From Mycobacteriales bacterium (lineage in GTDB: Bacteria > Actinomycetota > Actinomycetes > Mycobacteriales > SCTD01), in assembly GCA_030697205.1 (NCBI GenBank), contig JAUYQP010000013.1, forward strand, positions 186,001-250,000: DNA of 64,000 bases. The letters are read 5' to 3'. Below are positions 7,496-14,988 of this stretch, piece by piece. Positions within the stretch are counted from its first letter, which is position 1; the number at the start of each line of letters is the position of its first letter. The notes under the pieces are model-generated. The model saw only the letters and a list, made by a program, of their open reading frames with translations, was not told where the DNA came from and did not search any database. The position numbers and the translations under genes are program-made.

Positions 7496-8168
7496 TCACC
7501 CGAGGGTGCCGGTGACCTGCTCGACACCGGCGGCGTCCCGGACGCGGAACGACACCGCGTCGGGGCGGAGCACCGCGGAGTTGAGCCGGCACCATCGTGC
7601 GCGCGCCGGTGCCGACGAAGGCGCCGGCGGTGCTACGGACGCCCTGCCGGTCGAGGACCTCCACGGCGTACGTCGTGCCCTTCTCGAAGCCGGTCGCCGT
7701 GAGGACGATCTCGACCCCCCACGTGTGGGCGATCGCGCGGGCCTCGGCCTGCACGCCCGGTGCGGAGGTCACCCGCAGCGCCTCGACGGTGGCAGCGGGC
7801 GGGGCCTCGCGGGAAAGACCGGTGGCGGTCGCGATGCCGCCGACGAGGACGGCCAGTGCGGACGCTCCGGCGAGCACGACCTGCAGCCGGCGCATCCGGG
7901 CCTCGGCGGCGCGGCGGCGCGCGGCGATCTCGGTGACGACGCGATCGGCGAAGCCGGCGCTCGGCAGCAGCGCGCCGCTGTCCACCTCGTCAGGGGTCAG
8001 CCTGCCGAGCAGCCCGGCGGTCTCAGTGAGCTCGGCGAGCGCGTCCTGGCAGCGGGCACAGCTGGCGACGTGGCGCTCCGCGCGAGCGCGCTCGGCGGGG
8101 TCGAGGACGCCGAGGGCGAGCGGGCCGAGCAGGTCGGCGACCTGGTCGTGGGTGTCGCGGCGCGTCAT
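7496..8168 (-). pseudogene. Frameshifted zf-HC2/RskA-type anti-sigma factor
   Basis: The N-terminus has the zinc-binding anti-sigma pattern H-x3-C-x2-C (RHVASCARCQ) and is followed by one membrane helix (LQVVLAGASALAVLVGGIATA) and an RskA-like extracytoplasmic domain. Family-like sequence runs to FVGTGARTM. There the reading frame becomes an Arg/Pro-rich tail, while the plus-one frame continues as CRLNSAVLRPDAVSF and onward to a stop at 7496-7498, exactly what the family C-terminus looks like. One extra base near 7592-7593 (a GG pair on the minus strand) explains this; removing it would give a 223-residue protein. The start ATG overlaps the sigma stop (ATGA). Either a real mutation or a sequencing error. 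Confidence 0.8.
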
Positions 8169-8695
8169 GACGGCGCCACCTCCATCTCCTCGAGGACGAG
8201 CCGTTGCGCGCGCAGGGCGTAGGTCGAGCGGGACTTCACGGTGCCGGCCGGGACACCCACGACGACGGCAGCCTCGGCGACCGACAGCCGGCGGTAGTAG
8301 AGCAGCGTCAGCACCTCGCGATGCGCCGGCGTGAGCCGCGACAGGGCCTCCGTCATCGTCCACGCGCCCAGCGCTGCCTCCAGCTCGTCGGCGGCGGGAG
8401 CGGTCTCCAGCAGCCACTCGTCGCCGGCCGTGCGCGGACGGGCCGCGTCGGCGCGGTGCAGGTCGGTGACGAGGTTGCGGGCGATCACGAACATCCACCC
8501 GCGCAGCTCGCCGCGGGTCGGGTCGAAGGTCTCCGCCCGCCGTCAGGCCCGGACGAACACCTCCTGCACGACGTCCTCGGCGCGGCCGCGGTCACCGAGC
8601 TGCCGGGTGACGTAGGCGAGCAGCGCGCCGCCGTGCTCCTCGACGAGAGCGCGCAGGCCGGCGTCGGGGGCCGCCTCGAGTCGGGTGGTCGCCAC
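8165..8695 (-). pseudogene. ECF sigma factor interrupted by an in-frame TGA
   Basis: The frame opens at a GTG at 8695 (VATTRLEAAPDAGLRALVEE) and gives region 2 up to EDVVQEVFVRA. It then meets TGA at 8543-8545 and continues in the same frame as RRAETFDPTRGELRGWMFVI and region 4 (LTPAHREVLTLLYYRRLS, VPAGTVKSRSTYALR). ECF sigma factors have Trp at this point (VRAW), so a single TGG-to-TGA change has truncated the protein after 50 residues. Without the stop it would be 176 residues. It is coupled to the frameshifted anti-sigma gene. A shorter protein restarting at the ATG near 8494 would lack most of the -10-binding region. Confidence 0.85.
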
Positions 8696-8740
8696 GCCCT
8701 CACCTACGGACGCCGGGGCCGGACGGTTCGACGCGCGGCG

Positions 8741-8746
8741 TAGGTT
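8741..8746 (+). promoter_or_regulatory. -10 box of the LytS-type kinase gene (leaderless)
   Basis: TAGGTT is followed by 7 nt and the ATG at 8754. This also decides the start of the kinase gene. Confidence 0.65.
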
Positions 8747-8753
8747 CGCCGAC

Positions 8754-9866
8754 ATGGGCCCGCTGCTGCGCCGCCGTGGACGTCCGGTCTTCGTGAGCCC
8801 GGCCGAGCAGGCGACCCACGATGCGCTCCACGAGGCCTCGTTGCTGGCCAGGCCCCTGCGCGAGGGCCTCACCGTCGACGCCGCGGCCCGCAGCGCCCCC
8901 CACCTGCACCGCCTCCTCGGCGGCGCCGCCGTCGCCCTCCACGACCTGGAGTCGCTGCTGGTCTGGGAGGGGTCGGGCGACCACCACGTCCCCACCAGCA
9001 CCGCTGACGAGGCGATGGCCGACGGGCGTACGACGATCAGCCGCGACCTGGCCTGCACCGTCCCGGACTGCCCAGTCCGGACCGCCGTGGTGACGCCGCT
9101 CGTCGTGGACGACCGCGTGGTCGGTGCCCTTGGGTCGTACTCCTCCTCGGTCTCCCCGGGGCGGGTCCGCACCGTCGAGGAGGTGGCGCGCTGGGTCTCG
9201 GGCCAGCTCGAGCTGGCCGAGCTCGACGACTCGCGCCGCCGGCTCGGCGAGGCGCAGATGAGCGCACTGCGCGCGCAGATCAGCCCGCACTTCGTCTACA
9301 ACGCGCTCACCGCCATCGCGTCGTTCGTCCGCACCGACCCGGAGCGCGCTCGCGCACTGCTGCTCGACTTCGCCGACTTCACCCGCTACTCGAGCCGGAC
9401 CCATGGCGACTACACGACGCTCGCCGAGGAGCTGCGCTCCATCGACCGCTACCTCCGGCTGGAGCGGGCCCGCTTCGGCGATCGGCTCGACGTCGTGCTG
9501 CGCGTCGCCCCCGAGGTGCTCCCGGTCGCGGTCCCCTACCTGTGCCTGCAGCCCCTGGTCGAGAACGCCGTGAAGCACGGCATGGAGGCCGGCACGGGAC
9601 GGGTGACCATCGCGATCCTCGCCGAGGACGCCGGGGCCGACTGCACCATCTCGGTGGAGGACGACGGGGCAGGCAGCGACCCCGACCGGATCCGGGCGGC
9701 GCTGGCCGGCACGGCCGGCAGGTCGCAGGGGCTGTCCAACGTCGACGCACGCCTGCGCGCGGTCTTCGGCGACGACCACGGGCTGGTCGTGGAGACCGCG
9801 CCCGGGGCGGGCACAAAGGTGTCGCTGCGCGTGCCGAAGTTCGTCGCCGGGGTGCGGGCCTCGTGA
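8754..9866 (+). CDS. LytS/YehU-type sensor histidine kinase
   Basis: This is a 370-residue kinase without obvious membrane helices. A GAF-like input region occupies roughly residues 30-165 (LHRLLGGAAVALHDLESLLVWEGSG and following, with a CTVPDCPVR stretch). It is followed by the His_kinase domain motif QISPHFVYNALTAIASF with the phospho-accepting His. The N box is LCLQPLVENAVKHGM, and the G boxes are DDGAGSDPDRI and GLSNVDARL. It overlaps the LytTR regulator gene by 4 nt. Kinases of this class with LytTR partners often sense small carboxylates such as pyruvate (BtsS, YpdA). The two symporter genes downstream support that inference. Confidence 0.92.
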   Translation: MGPLLRRRGRPVFVSPAEQATHDALHEASLLARPLREGLTVDAAARSAPHLHRLLGGAAVALHDLESLLVWEGSGDHHVPTSTADEAMADGRTTISRDLACTVPDCPVRTAVVTPLVVDDRVVGALGSYSSSVSPGRVRTVEEVARWVSGQLELAELDDSRRRLGEAQMSALRAQISPHFVYNALTAIASFVRTDPERARALLLDFADFTRYSSRTHGDYTTLAEELRSIDRYLRLERARFGDRLDVVLRVAPEVLPVAVPYLCLQPLVENAVKHGMEAGTGRVTIAILAEDAGADCTISVEDDGAGSDPDRIRAALAGTAGRSQGLSNVDARLRAVFGDDHGLVVETAPGAGTKVSLRVPKFVAGVRAS

Positions 9867-10612
9867 CCCGGCAGCTGGCCGTCCTCGCCGTCGACGACGA
9901 GCCCCCCGCCCTCGACGAGCTGGCGTTCCTGCTGCGCGCCGACCCGCGGGTCGGCTCGGTCCGCACGGCCACCGACGCGACGACGGCCCTGCGGGCCATC
10001 GACGAGGGGGAGGTGGACGCGGTCTTCCTCGACATCCGGATGCCCGGGCTCTCCGGCATCGACCTCGCGCGTGTCCTCGGCCGGTTCGCGGACCCGCCAC
10101 AGGTCGTCTTCGTGACCGCGCACGACCAGGCGCTCGACGCCTTCGCCCTCGGTGCCGTCGACTACCTCCTCAAGCCGCTGCGGCAGGAGCGGCTCGCCGA
10201 GGCCGTGGGGCGCCTCATCGAGCTGCGCGCAGACGGCGCGGCGGCCGCGCCCCCCGACAACGAGACCATCGCGGTCGAGCTGGGCGGCGTGACGCGGTTC
10301 GTCGCCCGCGACGACGTGCTCTACGTCGAGGCCTCCGGGGACTACGCGCGGCTGCACACCGCCACCGGCAACCACCTCGTGCGGGTCGCCCTCGCCACGC
10401 TGGAGGAGCGCTGGGCCCGGGCGGGCTTCGTCAGGGTGCACCGCTCCTACCTGGTCGCCGCGGGCCACATCACGGAGCTGCGCGTGGAGCCGGGCGGCGG
10501 CAACGCGGTGCAGGTCGGAGGTACGACGATCCCCGTCAGCCGGCGCCACGCACGCGAGCTCAAGGACCGGCTCGTCCGCCGGGCACGCACCCAGAGCGGC
10601 GAACGCGGGTGA
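9863..10612 (+). CDS. LytTR-family response regulator
   Basis: A 249-residue protein with an N-terminal receiver domain (acidic pocket VDDEP, phospho-acceptor in FLDIRMPG, Lys in LLKPL) and a C-terminal LytTR DNA-binding domain from about residue 140 (DDVLYVEASGDYARLHT through GFVRVHRSYLVAAGHI). The GTG start at 9863 overlaps the kinase stop. LytTR regulators bind pairs of short direct repeats spaced about two helical turns. A 13-bp direct repeat with a 21-bp period lies ahead of the second symporter operon at 12676-12709 and is a plausible target. Confidence 0.93.
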   Translation: MTRQLAVLAVDDEPPALDELAFLLRADPRVGSVRTATDATTALRAIDEGEVDAVFLDIRMPGLSGIDLARVLGRFADPPQVVFVTAHDQALDAFALGAVDYLLKPLRQERLAEAVGRLIELRADGAAAAPPDNETIAVELGGVTRFVARDDVLYVEASGDYARLHTATGNHLVRVALATLEERWARAGFVRVHRSYLVAAGHITELRVEPGGGNAVQVGGTTIPVSRRHARELKDRLVRRARTQSGERG

Positions 10613-10977
10613 GTGACGCGCGCCGCGTCACCGTCACCGGCCCGCGGACGCATGCCGGGCGTCGGCCACCTGGCGCGCCCGCACTGCGGGCCCTGTCGGA
10701 GCAGGACGTGGTCGGCGAGCTCCTGGTGCGCTCCCTGGTGCGCGCCCAGCTCGCTCTCGCGCTGCGTGTCGGCGGGCTGTTCTTCGCGCTGCTCGCCGGG
10801 CTGCCCCTGCTGTTCGCCCTCGTGCCCGCGACCCGCGACGCGACGGTCCTCGGTCTGCGTTTGCCCTGGCTGCTGCTGGGCGTGGCAGTCCACCCCGCCC
10901 TGCTCGCCGCCGGCTGGGCCTACGTCAGGGGTGCCGAGCGCAACGAGAGGGAGTTCGTCGAGCTGGTGCGCCGGTGA
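10609..10977 (+). CDS. Small two-helix membrane protein preceding a symporter
   Basis: This 122-residue protein has a charged N-terminal tail of about 45 residues and two hydrophobic helices (about residues 52-72 and 82-103). It occupies the position that DUF485 proteins take ahead of acetate/pyruvate symporters, and its size and topology agree, but I cannot see clear DUF485 sequence features. It starts with a GTG overlapping the regulator stop and ends overlapping the symporter start, so all three are one transcript. A role as an accessory subunit of the symporter is an inference. Confidence 0.75.
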   Translation: MSDARRVTVTGPRTHAGRRPPGAPALRALSEQDVVGELLVRSLVRAQLALALRVGGLFFALLAGLPLLFALVPATRDATVLGLRLPWLLLGVAVHPALLAAGWAYVRGAERNEREFVELVRR

Positions 10978-12677
10978 GCCCAGCCGGCCTCGACGTGGTC
11001 GCGGTCGTCCTCGTCGTGGTCGGGACCGTCGGCATCGGCGTCTACGGGCTGCGGATGGCCCGCACCACCAGCGACTTCCTGGTGGCCTCGCGCAGCGTCG
11101 GACCGTTGTGGAACGCGAGCGCCATCGGCGGGGAGTACCTCAGCGCCGCGTCGTTCCTCGGGGTCGCCGGCCTGGTGATGGCCTACGGCGCCGACGCCCT
11201 CTGGTACCCCGTGGGCTTCGTCGCGGGCTACCTCGTCCTGCTGCTCGTCGTCGCTGCGCCGCTGCGCCGGTCGGGGGCGTACACGGTGCCCGACTTCGCC
11301 GAGGCGCGGCTCGGCTCCCGCCGGGTCCGCGGCATCTGCACCGTGCTGGTCGTGGGCATCGGGTGGCTCTACCTCGTGCCCCAGCTGCAGGGGGCCGGCC
11401 TCACCCTCCGCGCGACGACCGGTGCGCCCGTCTGGGTCGGCGCGGTCCTCGTCGCGACAGTCGTCATCGTCAACGTCGCGGGCGGCGGCATGCGCAGCGC
11501 GACCTTCGTGCAGGCCTTCCAGTACTGGCTCAAGCTCACCGCGCTCGCCGTGCCGGCGCTGTTCCTCGTCCTTGCCTGGCGCGCCGACGGGTCCCCGGAC
11601 CTGGCGTCACCTGCGGGGCCGGTCTTTCGCGAGAGGACCACCGTCGAGGTCGACGCCCGCGTCGTCATCGAGGTCACCCGACCGGTGGTCGTGGTGCTCG
11701 ACGGCGCGACGACGACCCTCGTCCCGGGCGAGCGCACCCTGCGCGAAGGCAGCACGCTGGTCTTCCCGGCCGGGTCGGAGGTCCCCCACGTCGCGCGGCT
11801 CGAGGCGGCGACGGGTGCGGACTGGGCCAGCCCGCTGTCGGGCGCGGGAGGGACGGAGCACCCGCTGTACTCGACCTACGCCCTGGTGCTGGCGACCTTC
11901 CTCGGCACGATGGGCCTGCCCCACGTGCTGGTCCGCTTCTACACGAACCGCGACGGACCGGCTGCGCGTCGTACCACCCTGGTCGTCCTCGCGCTGCTCA
12001 GCGCCTTCTACCTCCTGCCCGCTCTCTACGGCGCCCTCGGCCGGCTCTACGTCCCCGAGCTGCTGCTCACCGGTCGCACCGACGCCGTCGTCCTGGCCCT
12101 GCCCGGCGCTCTGCTCGGCGGGACAGGCGGCCAGCTGCTCGAGGCCCTGCTCGTGGCGGGCGCCTTCGCGGCGTTCCTGTCCACCTCGAACGGGCTGCTC
12201 GTGTCGACCGCCGGGGTGCTGGTGCAGGACGTGCTGCGCGGGACGGTGCGCGACTTCCGCAAGGCGGCGGTGATCGCCGGGCTGGTGCCGCTCGCGCTCG
12301 CCCTCCCGGCGTCCGGGCTCCCTGTCGGCCAGGTCGTCGGTCTGGCGTTCGCCGTGGCCGCGTCGTCGTTCTGCCCGCTGCTGGTGCTGGGGATCTGGTG
12401 GCGGGGCCTGACAGCGGCCGGAGCAGCGGCGGGCCTCTGCGCAGGTGGCGGGTTGGCGGCTGCCGCCGTGCTGCTCACCCTCTTCGGCGCGGTCGACCGC
12501 GGGTGGCCGGCGGCGCTGCTCGCGCAGCCGGCGGCGTGGACGGTGCCGACCGCCTTCGCGGTGATGGTCGGCGTCTCGCTCGCGACCCGCGCGCAGGTGC
12601 CCCGCGACGTCGGTCGCACCATGCTGCGTCTCCACGCGCCCGAGGCCCTCGGCCTCGACCGGCCCCGCGACGCCTGA
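10974..12677 (+). CDS. SSS-family sodium:solute symporter (monocarboxylate type)
   Basis: This 567-residue transporter has about 13 hydrophobic helices. The N-terminal signature RSVGPLWNASAIGGEYLSAAS and the downstream LGTMGLPHVLVRFYTNRD are typical of the ActP/MctC branch of sodium:solute symporters. An unusual feature is a beta-rich stretch of about 80 residues (roughly 222-300, from RERTTVEVDARVV to PAGSEVPHVARLE) replacing a short loop; the second symporter here has a different, Gly-rich loop. It is coupled to the small membrane protein upstream. The substrate is probably acetate, pyruvate or another short acid, judged from the neighbouring acs and LytS/LytTR genes. Confidence 0.88.
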   Translation: MSPAGLDVVAVVLVVVGTVGIGVYGLRMARTTSDFLVASRSVGPLWNASAIGGEYLSAASFLGVAGLVMAYGADALWYPVGFVAGYLVLLLVVAAPLRRSGAYTVPDFAEARLGSRRVRGICTVLVVGIGWLYLVPQLQGAGLTLRATTGAPVWVGAVLVATVVIVNVAGGGMRSATFVQAFQYWLKLTALAVPALFLVLAWRADGSPDLASPAGPVFRERTTVEVDARVVIEVTRPVVVVLDGATTTLVPGERTLREGSTLVFPAGSEVPHVARLEAATGADWASPLSGAGGTEHPLYSTYALVLATFLGTMGLPHVLVRFYTNRDGPAARRTTLVVLALLSAFYLLPALYGALGRLYVPELLLTGRTDAVVLALPGALLGGTGGQLLEALLVAGAFAAFLSTSNGLLVSTAGVLVQDVLRGTVRDFRKAAVIAGLVPLALALPASGLPVGQVVGLAFAVAASSFCPLLVLGIWWRGLTAAGAAAGLCAGGGLAAAAVLLTLFGAVDRGWPAALLAQPAAWTVPTAFAVMVGVSLATRAQVPRDVGRTMLRLHAPEALGLDRPRDA

Positions 12678-12709
12678 CCGCTCGGCGCGCTCTCCCGACC
12701 GCTCGGCGC
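12676..12709 (+). promoter_or_regulatory. 13-bp direct repeat, 21-bp period (possible LytTR operator)
   Basis: GACCGCTCGGCGC occurs at 12676-12688 and again at 12697-12709, so the two copies face the same side of the helix two turns apart. They lie about 60-95 bp upstream of the -10 box of the DUF485/symporter operon. This spacing is that of LytTR binding sites. The binding protein is not proven. Confidence 0.45.
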
Positions 12710-12771
12710 AGGACCCGGGTCCACCGGCGCAACACGGCCGACAACCCGGTGACGCGGTCGCCCCTCGTTCC

Positions 12772-12777
12772 TACGGT
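12772..12777 (+). promoter_or_regulatory. -10 box of the DUF485/symporter operon
   Basis: TACGGT would start transcription near 12784, leaving a leader of about 30 nt that holds the ribosome site GAGGGAGA before the GTG at 12814. A GTGA-N6-TCAC palindrome (12776-12789) covers the start point and resembles a CRP half-consensus. Confidence 0.5.
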
Positions 12778-12813
12778 GACCGCCATCACGCCGCCGAGCA
12801 GAGGGAGATCCGG

Positions 12814-13218
12814 GTGAGCACCACGCACGAGCGCTCCGCCACCTACGCGGGAGGGGGGTCCACCTACGCCGAGGTCCAGGCCACCGACGAGTTCCAGGGG
12901 CTGAAGCGGACCCTGCGCCGCTTCGTCTTCCCGGCGACGGTGCTGTTCCTCGCCTGGTACCTCGGCTTCGTGCTGCTGACGGCCTACGCCCGCGACCTGA
13001 TGGACAACAAGGTCCTCGGCGAGATCAACGTGGCCTACGTCCTCGGGCTCCTGCAGTTCGTCTCGACCTTCGCGATCGCCTTCGTCTACTCCCGGTACGC
13101 CGACAAGCACTTCGACCCGACGGCGGACCGCATCCGCGAGCGCCTCGAGGCCGACGAGCCGAGCGGCACGCGCATCGACCTCACCGACGGCACGCCGGTC
13201 GCCGGGGCGCAGCGGTGA
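12814..13218 (+). CDS. DUF485 membrane protein
   Basis: The protein has 134 residues. The motif FQGLKRTLRRFVFPATVLFLAWYLGFVLLTAYARDLM and a second helix (INVAYVLGLLQFVSTFAIAFVYSRYADK) are characteristic of DUF485 proteins, which are small two-helix partners of acetate/pyruvate symporters. Ribosome site GAGGGAGA precedes the GTG start. The gene overlaps the symporter gene by 4 nt. The partner role is known for the family by genomic association rather than mechanism. Confidence 0.92.
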   Translation: MSTTHERSATYAGGGSTYAEVQATDEFQGLKRTLRRFVFPATVLFLAWYLGFVLLTAYARDLMDNKVLGEINVAYVLGLLQFVSTFAIAFVYSRYADKHFDPTADRIRERLEADEPSGTRIDLTDGTPVAGAQR

Positions 13219-14894
13219 ACCCGGTCGCGGCGGCGGCCGCCGTCGACGGCGGGCAGCGCGCCCTGACGATCGGCCTGTTCGTGGCCTTCGTCGTGCTGAC
13301 CCTCGTCATCACTGTCAAGGCGAGCCGCAACAACCAGACGGCAGCCGACTTCTACTCCGGCGGGCGCTCGCTCACCGGGCCGCAGAACGGCGTCGCCATC
13401 GGTGGCGACTACATGTCGGCCGCGAGCTTCCTCGGCATCGCCGGCATCATCGCGCTGTCGGGCTACGACGGCTTCCTCTACTCGATCGGCTTCCTCGTCG
13501 CCTGGCTGGTCGCGCTGCTGCTCGTCGCGGAGCTGCTGCGCAACAGCGGGAAGTACACGATGGCCGACGTCCTCGCGTTCCGCATGAAGCAGCGGCCCGT
13601 GCGCGTGGCCGCGGGCATCTCGACGATCACCGTCTCGATCTTCTACCTGCTCGCGCAGATGGTCGGCGCGGGTGCCCTCGTCACGCTGCTTCTCGGGGTC
13701 AGCAGCCCCGCCGCGAAGAACATCACCATCGTCGCGGTGGGCGCGCTGATGATCTTCTACGTCACCGTGGGTGGCATGAAGGGCACCACCTGGGTGCAGA
13801 TCATCAAGGCCGTGCTGCTGATGACCGGCACGACCCTCGTCACCATCCTCGTGATGATCAAGTTCGGCGGCAGCGTGAGCGCTCTGCTGGGCGCGGCCGC
13901 GGAGAACAGCGGCAAGGGCGACGCCTTCCTCAACCCGGGGCAGAAGTACGGCACCGTGCTGCAGGGCGTGACCGGCAAGCTCGACCTCATCAGCCTCGGC
14001 ATCGCGCTGGTGCTCGGCACCGCCGGTCTGCCGCACATCCTCACGCGCTTCTACACGGTGCCGGACGCCAAGGCCGCCCGGAAGTCCGTCCTGTGGGCGA
14101 TCGGCATCATCGGCTCGTTCTACCTGATGACGATCGCCCTGGGCTTCGGTGCCGCGGCCCTGGTCGGGCGGGCGGACATCATCGCCCAGTCGCCGTCGGG
14201 CAACACCGCCGCACCGCAGCTGGCGCAGGCCATCGGCGCGGACTTCTTCGGCGACACCGGCGGCACCCTGATGCTCGCCATCATCGCCGCGGTCGCCTTC
14301 GCCACGATCCTCGCGGTCGTCGCCGGCCTGACCCTGGCGTCGTCCAGCTCCTTCGCCCACGACATCTACGCCAGCGTCATCAAGCGGGGCACGGCCAACG
14401 AGCGGCAGGAGGTCCGCGTCGCACGCATCGCCGCCATCGCCATCGGTGCTGTCTCGATCGTGCTGAGCATCTACGCGCAGAAGCTCAACGTCGCGTTCCT
14501 CGTCGCGCTGGCCTTCGCTGTCGCCGCGTCGGGCAACCTGCCCGCGATCCTCTACAGCCTGTTCTGGAAGCGCTTCAACACCGCAGGCGCCGTGTCCGCC
14601 ATCTACGGCGGCCTCGTCTCCAGCGTCGTCCTCGTGGCCTTCTCGCCGGTCGTGTCCGGCAAGGTCGTCCCGGGCGTCAACGGCGCCCCCGACACCAGCG
14701 GCTCGCTGTTCGGGCTCGGCACCGACTTCTCGTGGTTCCCGCTGGAGAACCCCGGGCTGGTCTCGATCCCCTTCGGCTTCTTCTGCGGCTGGCTCGGGAC
14801 CGTGCTGTCCAAGGAGTACAACGCTGAGAAGTACGCCGAGATGGAGGTCCGCTCCCTCACCGGCGCCGGCTCCGAGAAGGCAGTCGCGCACTGA
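13215..14894 (+). CDS. Cation/acetate (monocarboxylate) symporter, ActP/MctC type
   Basis: A sodium:solute symporter of 559 residues with 13 predicted helices. Diagnostic stretches are SRNNQTAADFYSGGRSLTGP near the N-terminus, GGDYMSAASFLGIAGIIAL, and AGLPHILTRFYTVPDAKAARKS. It is a close match to the actinobacterial acetate/pyruvate/propionate carriers. Co-transcription with DUF485 and the acetyl-CoA synthetase gene next door suggest uptake and activation of acetate. A strong terminator follows. Regulation may involve the direct repeats and the CRP-like palindrome upstream of the DUF485 gene. Confidence 0.93.
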   Translation: MNPVAAAAAVDGGQRALTIGLFVAFVVLTLVITVKASRNNQTAADFYSGGRSLTGPQNGVAIGGDYMSAASFLGIAGIIALSGYDGFLYSIGFLVAWLVALLLVAELLRNSGKYTMADVLAFRMKQRPVRVAAGISTITVSIFYLLAQMVGAGALVTLLLGVSSPAAKNITIVAVGALMIFYVTVGGMKGTTWVQIIKAVLLMTGTTLVTILVMIKFGGSVSALLGAAAENSGKGDAFLNPGQKYGTVLQGVTGKLDLISLGIALVLGTAGLPHILTRFYTVPDAKAARKSVLWAIGIIGSFYLMTIALGFGAAALVGRADIIAQSPSGNTAAPQLAQAIGADFFGDTGGTLMLAIIAAVAFATILAVVAGLTLASSSSFAHDIYASVIKRGTANERQEVRVARIAAIAIGAVSIVLSIYAQKLNVAFLVALAFAVAASGNLPAILYSLFWKRFNTAGAVSAIYGGLVSSVVLVAFSPVVSGKVVPGVNGAPDTSGSLFGLGTDFSWFPLENPGLVSIPFGFFCGWLGTVLSKEYNAEKYAEMEVRSLTGAGSEKAVAH

Positions 14895-14914
14895 CCCTCC
14901 CCACCCCGACCCAT

Positions 14915-14954
14915 GACGGGGGCGCCCGGGCAGTGACCGCCGGCCGCCCCCGTC
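14915..14954 (+). terminator. Terminator after the symporter operon
   Basis: GACGGGGGCG (14915-14924) and CGCCCCCGTC (14945-14954) form a perfect 10-bp stem with a 20-nt loop. Confidence 0.75.
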
Positions 14955-14955
14955 G

Positions 14956-14961
14956 TACGTT
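14956..14961 (+). promoter_or_regulatory. -10 box of acs
   Basis: TACGTT immediately follows the terminator stem. A start near 14968 gives a leader of about 20 nt containing GGAGGA (14978-14983) before the GTG at 14989. Confidence 0.5.
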
Positions 14962-14988
14962 CGCCAGACCGACCCGTGGAGGAACCCC

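Noticed and set aside
8543-8545. Reading the sigma-factor TGA as selenocysteine or programmed readthrough
   Set aside because: The family has Trp here, not Cys; no SECIS-like element is seen and the partner gene is also damaged, so a nonsense mutation is simpler.
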